NCBI GenBank assembly: GCA_965661115.1 | Contig: CBFICO010000001.1 | Span: forward strand, 1-64,000 | Direction of reading: 5' to 3' | Origin: UBA6770 sp965661115 | GTDB lineage: Bacteria; Bacteroidota; Bacteroidia; Flavobacteriales_G; Salibacteraceae | Length of the DNA stretch: 64,000 nucleotides | Part shown: positions 8,953-17,114 of the stretch, one piece after another | Position numbering within the stretch: position 1 is the first letter of the stretch | Layout: every line of letters starts with the position of its first letter | Program-made: the position numbers and the translations under genes | Notes under the pieces: generated by a model | The model's input: only the letters and a program-made list of their open reading frames with translations | Told to the model about the DNA's origin: nothing | The model's database searches: none

Positions 8953-10412
8953 GTGACTAAAAGGATATTCCAAATTGTTGCCATCTCCATTTTTTCAATA
9001 AACACTGGCTTTGCACAATGTGATGGTTTTAAAGGCTCGCTTTCTAAACTTGTTAACCAAATGGAAAGCATAAACGCAACACTTAAAGATGCTGATAAAG
9101 CTGCCTTTGATGCGCGTGATAGCAACGATTATGCGGCTACAAACAAAGCCAACGATTTACTCAAAAAAGCCGATAAGCAATTTAAGGATGCTATGGCTCT
9201 GATACCTCAAAAGCCAGCGGGCTGCACTTGTGAGCGCTGGGATGAAGCTTATGTAACTGCCCAACTTAAAGACTTAAAATCACAAACCAATGATGCCTCT
9301 GTTATCACGGTTAACAATAATGAAACAATGGGTAAGTTGAACCTAGCTACACAGACCATTAAAGGTAAAATAGCTTACGTGACTAAAAAAACGAAGTACG
9401 CTTGTAAAGACGAACCTGCTCCACCAAAAAAGCTATCTGCAGTTGAAGTAGTTTGGGAAATGGATAAAATAAAAGATAGTTTGATTGAAGCAGGCGTTAA
9501 TCCATACGATCTAGATATTATAGTAAGTGAATTTGCTGGTGAAACAAAAGCCAGTACTCCAAAGCCTGCTCCTACACCAGTAGAACCTAAGCCCGAGCCT
9601 AAACCAGTTCCATTACCAACACCAAAAGTTGTTATAAAAGATACGGTATCAACTCCAACAAAACCTACAGAAGAAAAGATTGAATAACCAGAAGCTCCTG
9701 AGCAACCAACAGTGTTAGAAAAAGTTGAAGAGCCAGAACCAGCAGTTGAAGAACCTATTGAACCGGAGCCTGCTCCGACCCCAAGCCCAAAACCGAGTCC
9801 AGCACCAGAGGTAAATGCAGGTAGTACTTACTTTACTGTTCAGGTGTTATCTTCAAGTACAGCCGATGCGGCACAAGCTATTGTTGGTTTAAGCCAAACA
9901 CCGTAAGTTGATAATGAAAATGGTGTTTATAAGCACAGAATTGGTCGTTATTCTAATCTAAACGAAGCAAGATCAATGCGCGACAATGCTCGGTCTGCTG
10001 GAATCTCAGATGCATTTATTGTTGCTATTTTTGGAGGTAGTAGAACTACTATAGCCAATGCAACTTCAATTTTAGGCGGAGGAAGTCCTGTGCAGAGTTC
10101 GAGTAATTCTAACCCAGCAGCTGCTCCTGAGCAAAATTTTGCTACAAAATCAATGAAGTATTTGTATACGCTGAACTTAAATCTGTATCGGGTGGTGATG
10201 TAGTTCGAGAAATTGCAACGCTTGAAAACAGCTTAGGAATGCCAATTGAAACATTGAACGATAACGGAAAAACGGTTTTAATTGCAAACAAAACCAAAGA
10301 CATTGCAAGCTTTGAAGCGGCCCAGAAAGCATATCCGAGTGCCGCAAAAAAGGGAATGGCAAACAACAAAACCGTTGCTTTTGAAGACGCAAAAGCACAT
10401 TTGAGCAGGTAA
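8953..10412 (+). pseudogene. Secreted SPOR-domain protein broken by two stops and a frameshift
   Basis: From the GTG at 8953 one frame runs through two isolated TAA codons (9685-9687 and 9904-9906) to about 10145; coding then resumes in a frame needing one extra base, and ends at TAA 10410-10412. Joined, it encodes about 485 residues: a signal peptide ending TGFA before Gln, a helical Cys-containing domain, a Pro/Glu/Lys-rich linker (about 190-290), a SPOR-like domain (YFTVQVLSSS ... GRYSNLNEARSMRD ... DAFIVAIFG), and a second small C-terminal domain. SPOR domains bind denuded septal glycan in known families. The frameshift maps to the A-run in GCTACAAAATCAATG (10139-10153). Apart from the three lesions the frame is clean, so inactivation is recent, or the lesions are read errors. 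Confidence 0.8.
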
Positions 10413-10472
10413 ACTCGCTTTTGTATTAGTAGCTGAGCTAAACCTTTTTCACGGTGGTTTGTATCAGCCATC

Positions 10473-10826
10473 ATGAACTCAAACAAACAAACTTTTACCA
10501 TTACATTCAAAGGCGAAGAAATTGAAGTTGAAAAAGGCGCCAACTTACGTAGTGCCATTATCAACCAAAATCTTAGCGTTCACAACGATAAATCGAGCTA
10601 CCTAAACTGCCAAGGATTAGGAACTTGCGGAACATGTGCAGTTGAAATAAAAGGAAGTACAAACAGACCTAACAAAGTTGAGATATGGCGTATGGGATTT
10701 CCACCTCATTCTGAAGAAAATGGACTTCGCTTAGCTTGTCAAGTTAAAGTCCAAGGAGATATTCAGGTTAAGAAGCACGACGGCTTTTGGGGACAGTTAG
10801 TACCCGATTCAACTTTAGAAAAATAG
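10473..10826 (+). CDS. 2Fe-2S ferredoxin
   Basis: A 117-aa electron carrier of the plant-type ferredoxin fold. The cluster ligands are visible as Cys46, Cys52 and Cys55 in LNCQGLGTCGTCAV, and Cys89 in LRLACQV. The C-terminus (GFWGQLVP) extends beyond the minimal fold. It stands alone between two decayed genes and converges with the ATPase stub, its stop lying 4 nt from that stub's stop. The electron partner cannot be told from context. Confidence 0.9.
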   Translation: MNSNKQTFTITFKGEEIEVEKGANLRSAIINQNLSVHNDKSSYLNCQGLGTCGTCAVEIKGSTNRPNKVEIWRMGFPPHSEENGLRLACQVKVQGDIQVKKHDGFWGQLVPDSTLEK

Positions 10827-10830
10827 TTTC

Positions 10831-11268
10831 CTACATTAGATGCAGGCCTTTTTTGCGTCTGCGGTACTTATACCACTCGTGATTTATAAATAACATTATT
10901 GGAAATGGCAATAGCAACCACAAATCTTCCAAAGGCACCGTTGCGGTATTAAATATGTTTTGAACCGATGGAACGTACAACATCAATACTATCCAAATAA
11001 TTTCAGCACCCATAGCCCAAAGCAGCATCTTGTTTCTTTTGATTGGCATGCTAAAAGCAGAAAAATCAAACGATCTTAAAGTCCAGACATTGAGCAACTG
11101 ACAGGCAACAGCACCTAATAAGGTCATGGTCATAGCTTGTTTATGTAACAGAGTGTTTTCTATCGATAAATCTCCGTATTTCCAACCGTGTAAAAACAAA
11201 AACATCAAAAAAGCAAACATTGAGGCTCCTGCTTCAAACACACCATTCATGAAATATCCTCTTGCTTT
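10831..11268 (-). pseudogene. C-terminal stub of a cation-transporting P-type ATPase
   Basis: The reading frame (from a TGA near 11268; first Met at 11250) encodes about 145 residues that look like membrane helices 7-10 of a P2-type ATPase: RGYFMNGVFEAGASMFAF, then a QAMTMTLLGAVACQLLNVWT helix, a helix containing IIWIVLMLYVPSVQNIF, and PLEDLWLLLPFPIMLFI. The phosphorylation (DKTGT), nucleotide-binding and actuator domains are all absent upstream, so the protein cannot pump ions. The upstream join runs directly into a fragment of another gene, which suggests a deletion. An ORF caller would report 10831-11250 as a small membrane protein. Confidence 0.78.
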
Positions 11269-11330
11269 AGCTCTTCAAATGCAAATGGGCCATGTTTTAC
11301 TTTAAGATTAGAGTAAAAATATTTCTTCAT
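11247..11330 (-). pseudogene. N-terminal stub of a GYF-type (GYF_2/DUF4339) protein
   Basis: ATG at 11330 opens a 27-codon frame, MKKYFYSN then KVKHGPFAFEELKQEDIS and TGA. The pattern (YFYSN, GPF.FEELK) is that of the first half of a bacterial GYF_2 domain, which usually continues with a Trp-rich second half and membrane segments. Here it stops where the ATPase stub begins, the two overlapping in different frames by about 20 nt. The simplest reading is that a deletion fused the start of one gene to the end of another. Confidence 0.5.
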
Positions 11331-11427
11331 TACCTTACGTGTATGTTTATACAATGTTTATTTAAGAGTACCTGTAATTAAACTATTAATCATGATAAGG
11401 GGAAAATTTTTATTGCTCCTCATTTGT

Positions 11428-11685
11428 TTATTTTTGATCTTCAATTTTTTCAGGAAAAATTTGTGGCAATTCTTTTGTGATTTCATCCAAATCTTTTAAC
11501 CTTATTTCCAACTCTTGTTGAAGTCTTTTGTTAGTCATTTCAATCCTTAATCTCTCTTCTTTAGCTTGTCTATAGCTTCCAACTAAAGAAAGGTAACAAA
11601 TGAAAATAATTATGATGAATATGATTCTAGTTGTTTTAATCAAACTTTTCTTTGTGTACGTTTTACGAAATAATAGCTGGGGCAA
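11428..11685 (-). CDS. Small membrane/coiled-coil ORF, unrecognised
   Basis: An 85-aa frame from a TTG at 11685. It has one strong membrane helix (RIIFIIIIFICYLSLVG) followed by a charged, coiled-coil-like tail (EERLRIEMTNKRLQQELE). The frame stays open about 70 nt further upstream and encodes a second hydrophobic stretch (IPILLTIIVSAIIG), but no ATG exists there and the extension runs into the tRNA terminator. It may be the C-terminal remnant of a larger membrane protein rather than a gene. I do not recognise the family. Confidence 0.35.
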   Translation of the reverse strand: MPQLLFRKTYTKKSLIKTTRIIFIIIIFICYLSLVGSYRQAKEERLRIEMTNKRLQQELEIRLKDLDEITKELPQIFPEKIEDQK

Positions 11686-11742
11686 ACCTATTATAGCTGA
11701 AACTATAATTGTTAGTAAAATTGGGATCGTTGAAATAGAAAT

Positions 11743-11771
11743 AAAAAAAGGGTCTCAATTTCTTGAAACCC
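11743..11771 (-). terminator. Intrinsic terminator of the CAU tRNA
   Basis: On the minus strand GGGTTTCAA pairs with TTGAGACCC around a GAAA loop (11750-11771), followed by seven T. It begins about 10 nt after the encoded CCA end of the tRNA. Confidence 0.8.
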
Positions 11772-11781
11772 CTTCTATTAT

Positions 11782-11858
11782 TGGTGGGCCCACCAGGGCT
11801 CGAACCTGGGACTTTCTGATTATGAGTCAGATACTCTAACCAACTGAGTTATAGGCCC
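11782..11858 (-). tRNA. tRNA with CAU anticodon (Met or Ile2)
   Basis: The cloverleaf is complete. The acceptor pairs GGGCCTA with TGGGCCC, the anticodon stem TCTGA/TCAGA encloses the loop CTCATAA with anticodon CAU, and the T-arm is CCAGG TTCGAGC CCTGG. The CCA end is encoded (11782-11784). CAU can belong to elongator Met or to Ile2, in which TilS changes C34 to lysidine. It is not an initiator: position 1 pairs with 72 and the three G-C pairs of the initiator anticodon stem are absent. Confidence 0.92.
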
Positions 11859-11908
11859 TGTTCTCAAAAAGAAAACTGTTGAGACCTCCCTCTCTTGAAC
11901 CAAGGTTG

Positions 11909-11916
11909 CAAATTTA
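11909..11916 (-). promoter_or_regulatory. -7 box of the CAU tRNA promoter
   Basis: Reads TAAATTTG on the minus strand, matching TAnnTTTG, with a TTG at about 19 nt further upstream. It lies about 50 nt before the tRNA 5' end and would transcribe away from the HAD phosphatase gene. Confidence 0.45.
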
Positions 11917-11972
11917 TTTTTTCTTTACATACCACCAACACTCTAGACAAGCAATATTTCTTTATTTGCAGC

Positions 11973-12608
11973 ATGGATTTAACGGGTATAAAAAACATCA
12001 TTTTCGACCTCGGTGGAGTTATTTTAGACATAGACTACAACCTAACTATTCAAGCTTTTGAAGCGCTTGACTTACCGAATATAAAGGCCCAATATTCAAA
12101 AATGAGCCAATCGATTGTGTTTGATAAGATTGAAACAGGAACCATTAGCCCTGCTGAGTTTAGAAATATGATTCGAGAGCTTTCTGGCAAAGACTTATCT
12201 GACCAAGAAATCGATACTGCTTGGAATGCATTAATTCAGCATTTGCCGCAAGGAAGAATTGAATTACTAGAACAGCTAAAAAAGGACTACCGATTGTTTT
12301 TACTCTCGAATACCAACGAGATCCACTATCACGATTACACAGAAGTAATTAAACGTGAAAATGGAATCGAGGGTCTTGAACCGCTTTTTGAAAAAACCTA
12401 CCTATCACATGAAATGGGTTTAAGAAAACCCGACCCAAAAATCTTTGAAGTGGTACTTGATGAAAATAATCTTAAACCCGAAGAAACTCTATTTATTGAC
12501 GATTCACCTCAACATATTGAATCGGCAAAAACGCTGGGTATAAAAGCTTATCATTTGGATAACGAGGATATTAGAGATGTTTTCTCAAAGTGGTTGGGTA
12601 GTCACTAA
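11973..12608 (+). CDS. HAD-family hydrolase (YihX-like phosphatase)
   Basis: A 211-aa HAD phosphatase. Motif I is IIFDLGGVILDID with the nucleophile Asp; motif II is LLSNTNE; motif III has Lys in LRKPDPKIF; motif IV is FIDDSPQHI. The alpha-helical cap lies after motif I (about residues 15-90). The DLGGV form of motif I and the cap type fit the YihX / haloacid-dehalogenase-like sugar-phosphate phosphatases, but the substrate is not known. I chose ATG 11973 because the open frame upstream overlaps the tRNA promoter region. It overlaps the convergent radical SAM gene by 4 nt. Confidence 0.88.
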   Translation: MDLTGIKNIIFDLGGVILDIDYNLTIQAFEALDLPNIKAQYSKMSQSIVFDKIETGTISPAEFRNMIRELSGKDLSDQEIDTAWNALIQHLPQGRIELLEQLKKDYRLFLLSNTNEIHYHDYTEVIKRENGIEGLEPLFEKTYLSHEMGLRKPDPKIFEVVLDENNLKPEETLFIDDSPQHIESAKTLGIKAYHLDNEDIRDVFSKWLGSH

Positions 12609-13627
12609 GTCCAGACTTTTGTACCCTCTGTACAATTGGTGCAGATATCAATTTTGTCTCTACTATTTAATACCAGTCCTCTAAACGCATTGTACTCGGC
12701 TGACTTCCACAGCGCAGTGAAGCTCGCGTTACTCAGATCGCCTAACTGCTGAGAGGCATCCTTATCAAAACAACAGGGAACTACTTTTCCATCCCATGTA
12801 ACAACGCAACCCTGCCACATTCGCCAGCAATGATTGAGTAATTTATTCTTTAAACGATACTTACCGTCTTTACCCTTTTTGTAACGAGCATACTCTTCAT
12901 TATCAGGCATTAGCGGATTTCCATGCCCAAAATCATAAAGTTGTGCCGTTTTAAAACGAACCTCATCCACACCAACTTCTTCGCCTAACTTTATTACGTC
13001 CTCAATTTGATGCTCATTTGGCTTTACCACCAAAAACTGAAAGATAACGTGAGGCGTTTGGCTATTGAGTTTTTTCCTAGCCTCAATTAGATTTTTAGCT
13101 CCTTCGATAACTTTGCTGAGCTTACCTTTTTTTCGGTATTGCTCATACACTTCTTGAGTAGTTCCATCAATAGAGATGATTACTCTAGATAACCCACTTC
13201 TAACTGTCTCTTCAGCTTTCTCTTTGGTTAAATAATGGGCGTTTGTAGAAGTTGCAGTATAAATTCCTTTGTCATTTGCATACTCTACCATCTTAAGAAA
13301 ATCGCGATTCAAATACGGCTCTCCCTGAAAATAGAACGTTAAATACCAAAGTTTTGATTGTACTTGACCCAGCCATGATTTATAGTTTTCAAGTTGAGCA
13401 TTGCCTGTGTCGCGAGTAAATTGCCTAAGCCCACTCGGGCACTCTGGGCAGCCTAAATTACAGGTTGTGGTAGGTTCAAAAGACATACTAAAAGGTTGAC
13501 CCCAATGAATTGGTTGTTCTAGTATACGGCTCAATCTAAAGGAAGTGTAGAGCAAAAAAAAGTTCCATGCTTTTCGCACGGAACCTTTTTTGATAAACTC
13601 TATATTGTCTCTTAATTGGGCGTTCAC
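12605..13627 (-). CDS. Radical SAM / SPASM-domain protein
   Basis: About 340 aa. The 4Fe-4S radical SAM motif is CNLGCPECPSG (CxxxCxxC) near residue 56, followed by the YFQGEPYLN segment and an (beta/alpha) barrel. The C-terminal region has the Cys pattern of a SPASM domain (CWRMWQGCVV ... VVPCCFDK ... CTNC). Such enzymes modify peptides or proteins, or make cofactors; no precursor peptide gene is seen next to it. The GTG at 13627 is taken as start; a TTG at 13636 is the alternative. It follows the ferritin gene by about 11 nt on the same strand. Confidence 0.88.
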   Translation of the reverse strand: MNAQLRDNIEFIKKGSVRKAWNFFLLYTSFRLSRILEQPIHWGQPFSMSFEPTTTCNLGCPECPSGLRQFTRDTGNAQLENYKSWLGQVQSKLWYLTFYFQGEPYLNRDFLKMVEYANDKGIYTATSTNAHYLTKEKAEETVRSGLSRVIISIDGTTQEVYEQYRKKGKLSKVIEGAKNLIEARKKLNSQTPHVIFQFLVVKPNEHQIEDVIKLGEEVGVDEVRFKTAQLYDFGHGNPLMPDNEEYARYKKGKDGKYRLKNKLLNHCWRMWQGCVVTWDGKVVPCCFDKDASQQLGDLSNASFTALWKSAEYNAFRGLVLNSRDKIDICTNCTEGTKVWT

Positions 13628-13638
13628 GGCCCTCAAAA

Positions 13639-14157
13639 TTACGCTGGATTATCCGAAGCAGCGCTTTGAACCTTAATATTTTCTACATCTCTATCAAACA
13701 AGTACAAGCCGCCTTTATCGTTACCAATTAAGTTTAGCTTATCTAAGATCGTTCTGGCTAAGGCTTCTTCTTCAATTTGCTCGGCAACGTACCATTGCAA
13801 AAAGTTATGCGTTGTATAATCTCTCGACTCTAAACACTTAAAAACCAACTCATTAATCCTGTTAGTAATCAGCTCCTCGTGTTTAAGCAATTGATCGAAA
13901 ATTGCTTGAAGCGATTCAAATTCTTCATCCGGTTTGGTTAATTCTGGTACGATTGCGGTGCCACCTCTCTCGTTTATATAGCGTAATATTTTCATCATGT
14001 GGGTACGCTCTTCTTCGCTATGCGTGTATAAAAACTCCGCTGTACCACCGTAGCCTTTTCCTTCTGCCCATGATGCCATTGCCAAATAAAACTGCGAGCT
14101 TTCTGCTTCTAATCGCAATTGCTCATTAAGTTCTTTTTCTATTTCTTTTGATATCAT
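13639..14157 (-). CDS. ftnA: Non-haem ferritin
   Basis: A 172-aa four-helix-bundle ferritin that stores iron as ferric mineral. The ferroxidase residues are visible: Glu in QLRLEAESSQFYLAMA, EEERTHMMK, and the later AEQIEEEALARTILDKL helix. No haem-binding Met of bacterioferritin is evident. It is cotranscribed with the downstream radical SAM gene, and it diverges from rnr across 144 nt in which I saw no clear Fur-like site. Confidence 0.95.
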   Translation of the reverse strand: MISKEIEKELNEQLRLEAESSQFYLAMASWAEGKGYGGTAEFLYTHSEEERTHMMKILRYINERGGTAIVPELTKPDEEFESLQAIFDQLLKHEELITNRINELVFKCLESRDYTTHNFLQWYVAEQIEEEALARTILDKLNLIGNDKGGLYLFDRDVENIKVQSAASDNPA

Positions 14158-14301
14158 AATTGAGTCACTTTTAATTTGTTAGTGAAAAAATTGCTTATCA
14201 GACAATTCTTCTTCAAAATTAGGTTTCCTTCGTTGGTAAGAAAATTATACCTGTGAAATGGTTTTAATTTCATTCAATTTAGAATAAATCTAAAGGTAAA
14301 C

Positions 14302-16470
14302 GTGGGCAGAAAAAGACGGAATGCACGAATAAAAAATCGAAAAGCGAAAGGACAACCAAGTTCAATCAAAAAGCTAATTCTTGACGCGTTTTATGATAAT
14401 CCAAATCGTATCTACAATTACAAACAAGTTGCTCGTCGTGTTAGTTTAAATACCAAACGCGGAAAGGAACAAGTTGAAAATGCGCTGTTCAAATTAGCCG
14501 AGGAAGGGTCAATAAATGAAGTTGAACCGGGTAGGTTTCAATTGAATGTAGTATCAAAAACAGTAGTTGGCATACTCGACATGACCCAAAAAGGCTCTGG
14601 TTATGTTATAGTTGAGGGAATAGACACTGACATCTTTGTGCCCAGTTCTCAAACCAACAGAGCTTTACATGCAGACACTGTTGAGGTAAAAGTAATTCCA
14701 GAAAAAAAAGGAAAACTTAAAGGACGTGTTGTTGAAGTTATAAAACGCAATAAAACCGAATTTGTGGGGAGCATAGATGTAAACGAAAAGTTTGCTTTTT
14801 TCTCTGCTTCTGATCCAAAAATGAACCAAGATATTTTTATCCCTAAAACCAAATTGAACGGCGCAACACACCGTCAAAAAGTAATTGTTAGGCTATCCGA
14901 TTGGCCATCAGATGCTAACTCTCCGTTTGGAGAAGTGATTGAAATTTTAGGTAACCCAGGCGAAAACGATGCTGAAATGAACAGCATTTTAGCTGACTTT
15001 GGATTTCCATTGAGCTTTCCTGAACATGTGGAAGCAGATGCCGCTAAAATTGACACTACCATTTCGGATGAAGAAATTGCTAGGCGAGAGGATTACCGAA
15101 AAGTAACCACCTTTACTATCGACCCACACGATGCAAAAGATTTTGACGACGCACTATCTATTCAAACCCTTGAAAATGGAAAGCTAGAAGTGGGTGTGCA
15201 TATTGCTGATGTAACCCACTATGTAAGACCAAAGTCAGCTATAGAAAAAGAGGCGGTGTCAAGAGCAACTTCTGTGTACTTGGTAGATAGAGTCATTCCA
15301 ATGTTGCCAGAGGTACTTTCTAACGGTGTGTGCAGTTTACGTCCTAATGAAGAAAAGCTCTGCTACAGCTGTATCTTCACGTTTGATGAAAACCATAAAA
15401 TTATTAATCACAGAATTACACGAACAGTAATTCACTCCGACAGAAGATTTACTTACGAAGAGGTACAATCAATTTTAGAGGGCAATTCTGGCGATTTTGA
15501 AAATGAATTGCGACTGTTGAATGACATTGCAAAAAAGAAGCGCGCTAAACGGTTAAAAGAGGGGTCGATAGCCTTTGATAAGGTTGAGGTTCGATTTAAT
15601 TTAGATGAAGAGAAAAAACCAACAGGGGTGATCTTAAAAGTGCAAAAAGATGCCCATAAACTTATTGAAGAGTTTATGCTTTTGGCCAATAAAACGGTTG
15701 CCAGCTTTATTGGAAATCCTAAAAACAAACACCAAAAACCAAGACCTTTTGTTTACCGCGTTCACGATACTCCAGACCCAGAAAAGCTGCAAACCTTCTC
15801 TCATTTTATAAAACGATTTGGCTACGACTACTCTTTTGGGCAAGGCAATGTAGCGGAGAATCTGAATAGCCTGTTGCAAGAGGTACAGGGTAAGCACGAG
15901 GAAAATACCATAGAAAATTTAGCCATTAGAACTATGGCAAAAGCGGTTTATACTACCGAAAACATCGGTCATTACGGTTTGGGGTTTAGCTTTTACAGTC
16001 ACTTTACTTCGCCAATTCGCCGTTATCCCGATATAATGGTTCACCGACTTTTAACCCAGTATCTAGCTGGTGATAATAAAGTTGATGTTGACAGACTGGA
16101 AGACTTATGCAAACATTCCAGCGAAATGGAACAACTGGCAACCAACGCGGAGCGAGAATCAACCAAGTTTTTCCAAGTATTGTACATGCAAGGAACCGAA
16201 GGGGAAGAGTTTACGGGCTTTATTTCTGGAATGAGCGAATGGGGAATCTACGTAGAGTTAGAGGAAAGTCATTGCGAGGGTATGGTTCGCTTGCGCGATA
16301 TTAGCGGAGATTATTTCATGTTTGATGAAGATAACTTTCAAGTAATTGGGCACAACACCAGGCAAAAACTCAACCTTGGAGATAAGGTAGTTATAAAAGT
16401 AAAAGAAGCAGATTTGGTACGTAAACGCTTAGATTTTGACCTCGTAGGTATTTATGAAGAGGAGAGTTGA
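14302..16470 (+). CDS. rnr: Ribonuclease R
   Basis: A 722-aa 3'-5' exoribonuclease that degrades structured RNA. A basic N-terminus (GRKRRNARIKNRKAKG) and a winged-helix-like region are followed by cold-shock OB domains and the RNB catalytic domain. The Mg-binding Asp cluster is DPHDAKDFDDALS, Asp274 to Asp283. A C-terminal S1 domain (FTGFISGMSEWGIYVELEE) ends the protein. The start is GTG at 14302. Its last 19 nt overlap the convergent polysaccharide deacetylase. Confidence 0.96.
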   Translation: MGRKRRNARIKNRKAKGQPSSIKKLILDAFYDNPNRIYNYKQVARRVSLNTKRGKEQVENALFKLAEEGSINEVEPGRFQLNVVSKTVVGILDMTQKGSGYVIVEGIDTDIFVPSSQTNRALHADTVEVKVIPEKKGKLKGRVVEVIKRNKTEFVGSIDVNEKFAFFSASDPKMNQDIFIPKTKLNGATHRQKVIVRLSDWPSDANSPFGEVIEILGNPGENDAEMNSILADFGFPLSFPEHVEADAAKIDTTISDEEIARREDYRKVTTFTIDPHDAKDFDDALSIQTLENGKLEVGVHIADVTHYVRPKSAIEKEAVSRATSVYLVDRVIPMLPEVLSNGVCSLRPNEEKLCYSCIFTFDENHKIINHRITRTVIHSDRRFTYEEVQSILEGNSGDFENELRLLNDIAKKKRAKRLKEGSIAFDKVEVRFNLDEEKKPTGVILKVQKDAHKLIEEFMLLANKTVASFIGNPKNKHQKPRPFVYRVHDTPDPEKLQTFSHFIKRFGYDYSFGQGNVAENLNSLLQEVQGKHEENTIENLAIRTMAKAVYTTENIGHYGLGFSFYSHFTSPIRRYPDIMVHRLLTQYLAGDNKVDVDRLEDLCKHSSEMEQLATNAERESTKFFQVLYMQGTEGEEFTGFISGMSEWGIYVELEESHCEGMVRLRDISGDYFMFDEDNFQVIGHNTRQKLNLGDKVVIKVKEADLVRKRLDFDLVGIYEEES

Positions 16471-17084
16471 ATCTCGTCTATTCGTCCAAACTCAAACTCA
16501 TTTTCACTCAAAAACCCCAACAATTTTGGTAAAACAAAAAGCACATTTTCTTTTGCTTTGATACTGTCGTGCATTAACACAATACTCCCGTTTTGGATAT
16601 TCTGAGTGCAGTTTCTAAGGCACTGTTCTGCATTCACCGATTTATCGTAATCCTTGCTCAATACATTCCAAAACACCAACTCGTAGCCCTGTTCTTTAAC
16701 CGCCTTAATTTGCTTTGGTTTTATCCTACCGTATGGCGGCCTAAAGTATTTGCTTCCAATAAGCGAATCCGCTTTATGAATGTTTTGAAGGTAATCTGCT
16801 GTTTTTGTTTTCCAACCGCTTAAGTGATTAAAAGTATGGTTAGCCGTTTGGTGACCTTCCTTTAAAATGCGTTGATGTACTTCTGAATATCGCTCAACAT
16901 TTTCACCTACTTCAAAAAAAGTGGCAAGCGCATTATGTTCTTTTAAGATGTCCAAAATGGGAAGGGTAACTTCTGGTACAGGCCCGTCATCAAAAGTGAG
17001 GTAAACTTTTTTTTCGGTTTTATTACCCGAGAGTATTAACCCCGGAAATAAACGCTGTACACTATCTGGAACGGATACTAACAT
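16452..17084 (-). CDS. Polysaccharide deacetylase (NodB domain)
   Basis: A 210-aa carbohydrate esterase family 4 protein. Motif 1 is YLTFDDGP with the catalytic base and metal-binding Asp; motif 2 is NHTFNH, an H-x3-H pair. FRPPYGR and LMHDS are the next motifs. The family removes N-acetyl groups from peptidoglycan or other amino-sugar polymers. No signal peptide is evident at this start. The ATG at 17084 directly touches the T-tract of the upstream gene's terminator, leaving no room for a ribosome site of its own. Translation may begin on read-through transcript or from a downstream start. Confidence 0.9.
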   Translation of the reverse strand: MLVSVPDSVQRLFPGLILSGNKTEKKVYLTFDDGPVPEVTLPILDILKEHNALATFFEVGENVERYSEVHQRILKEGHQTANHTFNHLSGWKTKTADYLQNIHKADSLIGSKYFRPPYGRIKPKQIKAVKEQGYELVFWNVLSKDYDKSVNAEQCLRNCTQNIQNGSIVLMHDSIKAKENVLFVLPKLLGFLSENEFEFGRIDEIQLSSS

Positions 17085-17110
17085 AAAAAAGCCCCGCTAT
17101 TGCGGGGCTT
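17085..17110 (-). terminator. Intrinsic terminator after the DUF2723 gene
   Basis: On the minus strand AAGCCCCGC pairs with GCGGGGCTT around AATA, followed by a run of T that ends at the ATG of the deacetylase. The stem is strong and GC-rich. Confidence 0.85.
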
Positions 17111-17114
17111 AAAA

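Noticed and set aside
8953..10412. Programmed read-through, frameshifting or stop-codon reassignment in the SPOR gene
   Set aside because: TAA ends many other intact genes in the window, and the A-run is too short for a typical slippery site. Loss of function or sequence error is simpler; it is kept as a finding only.
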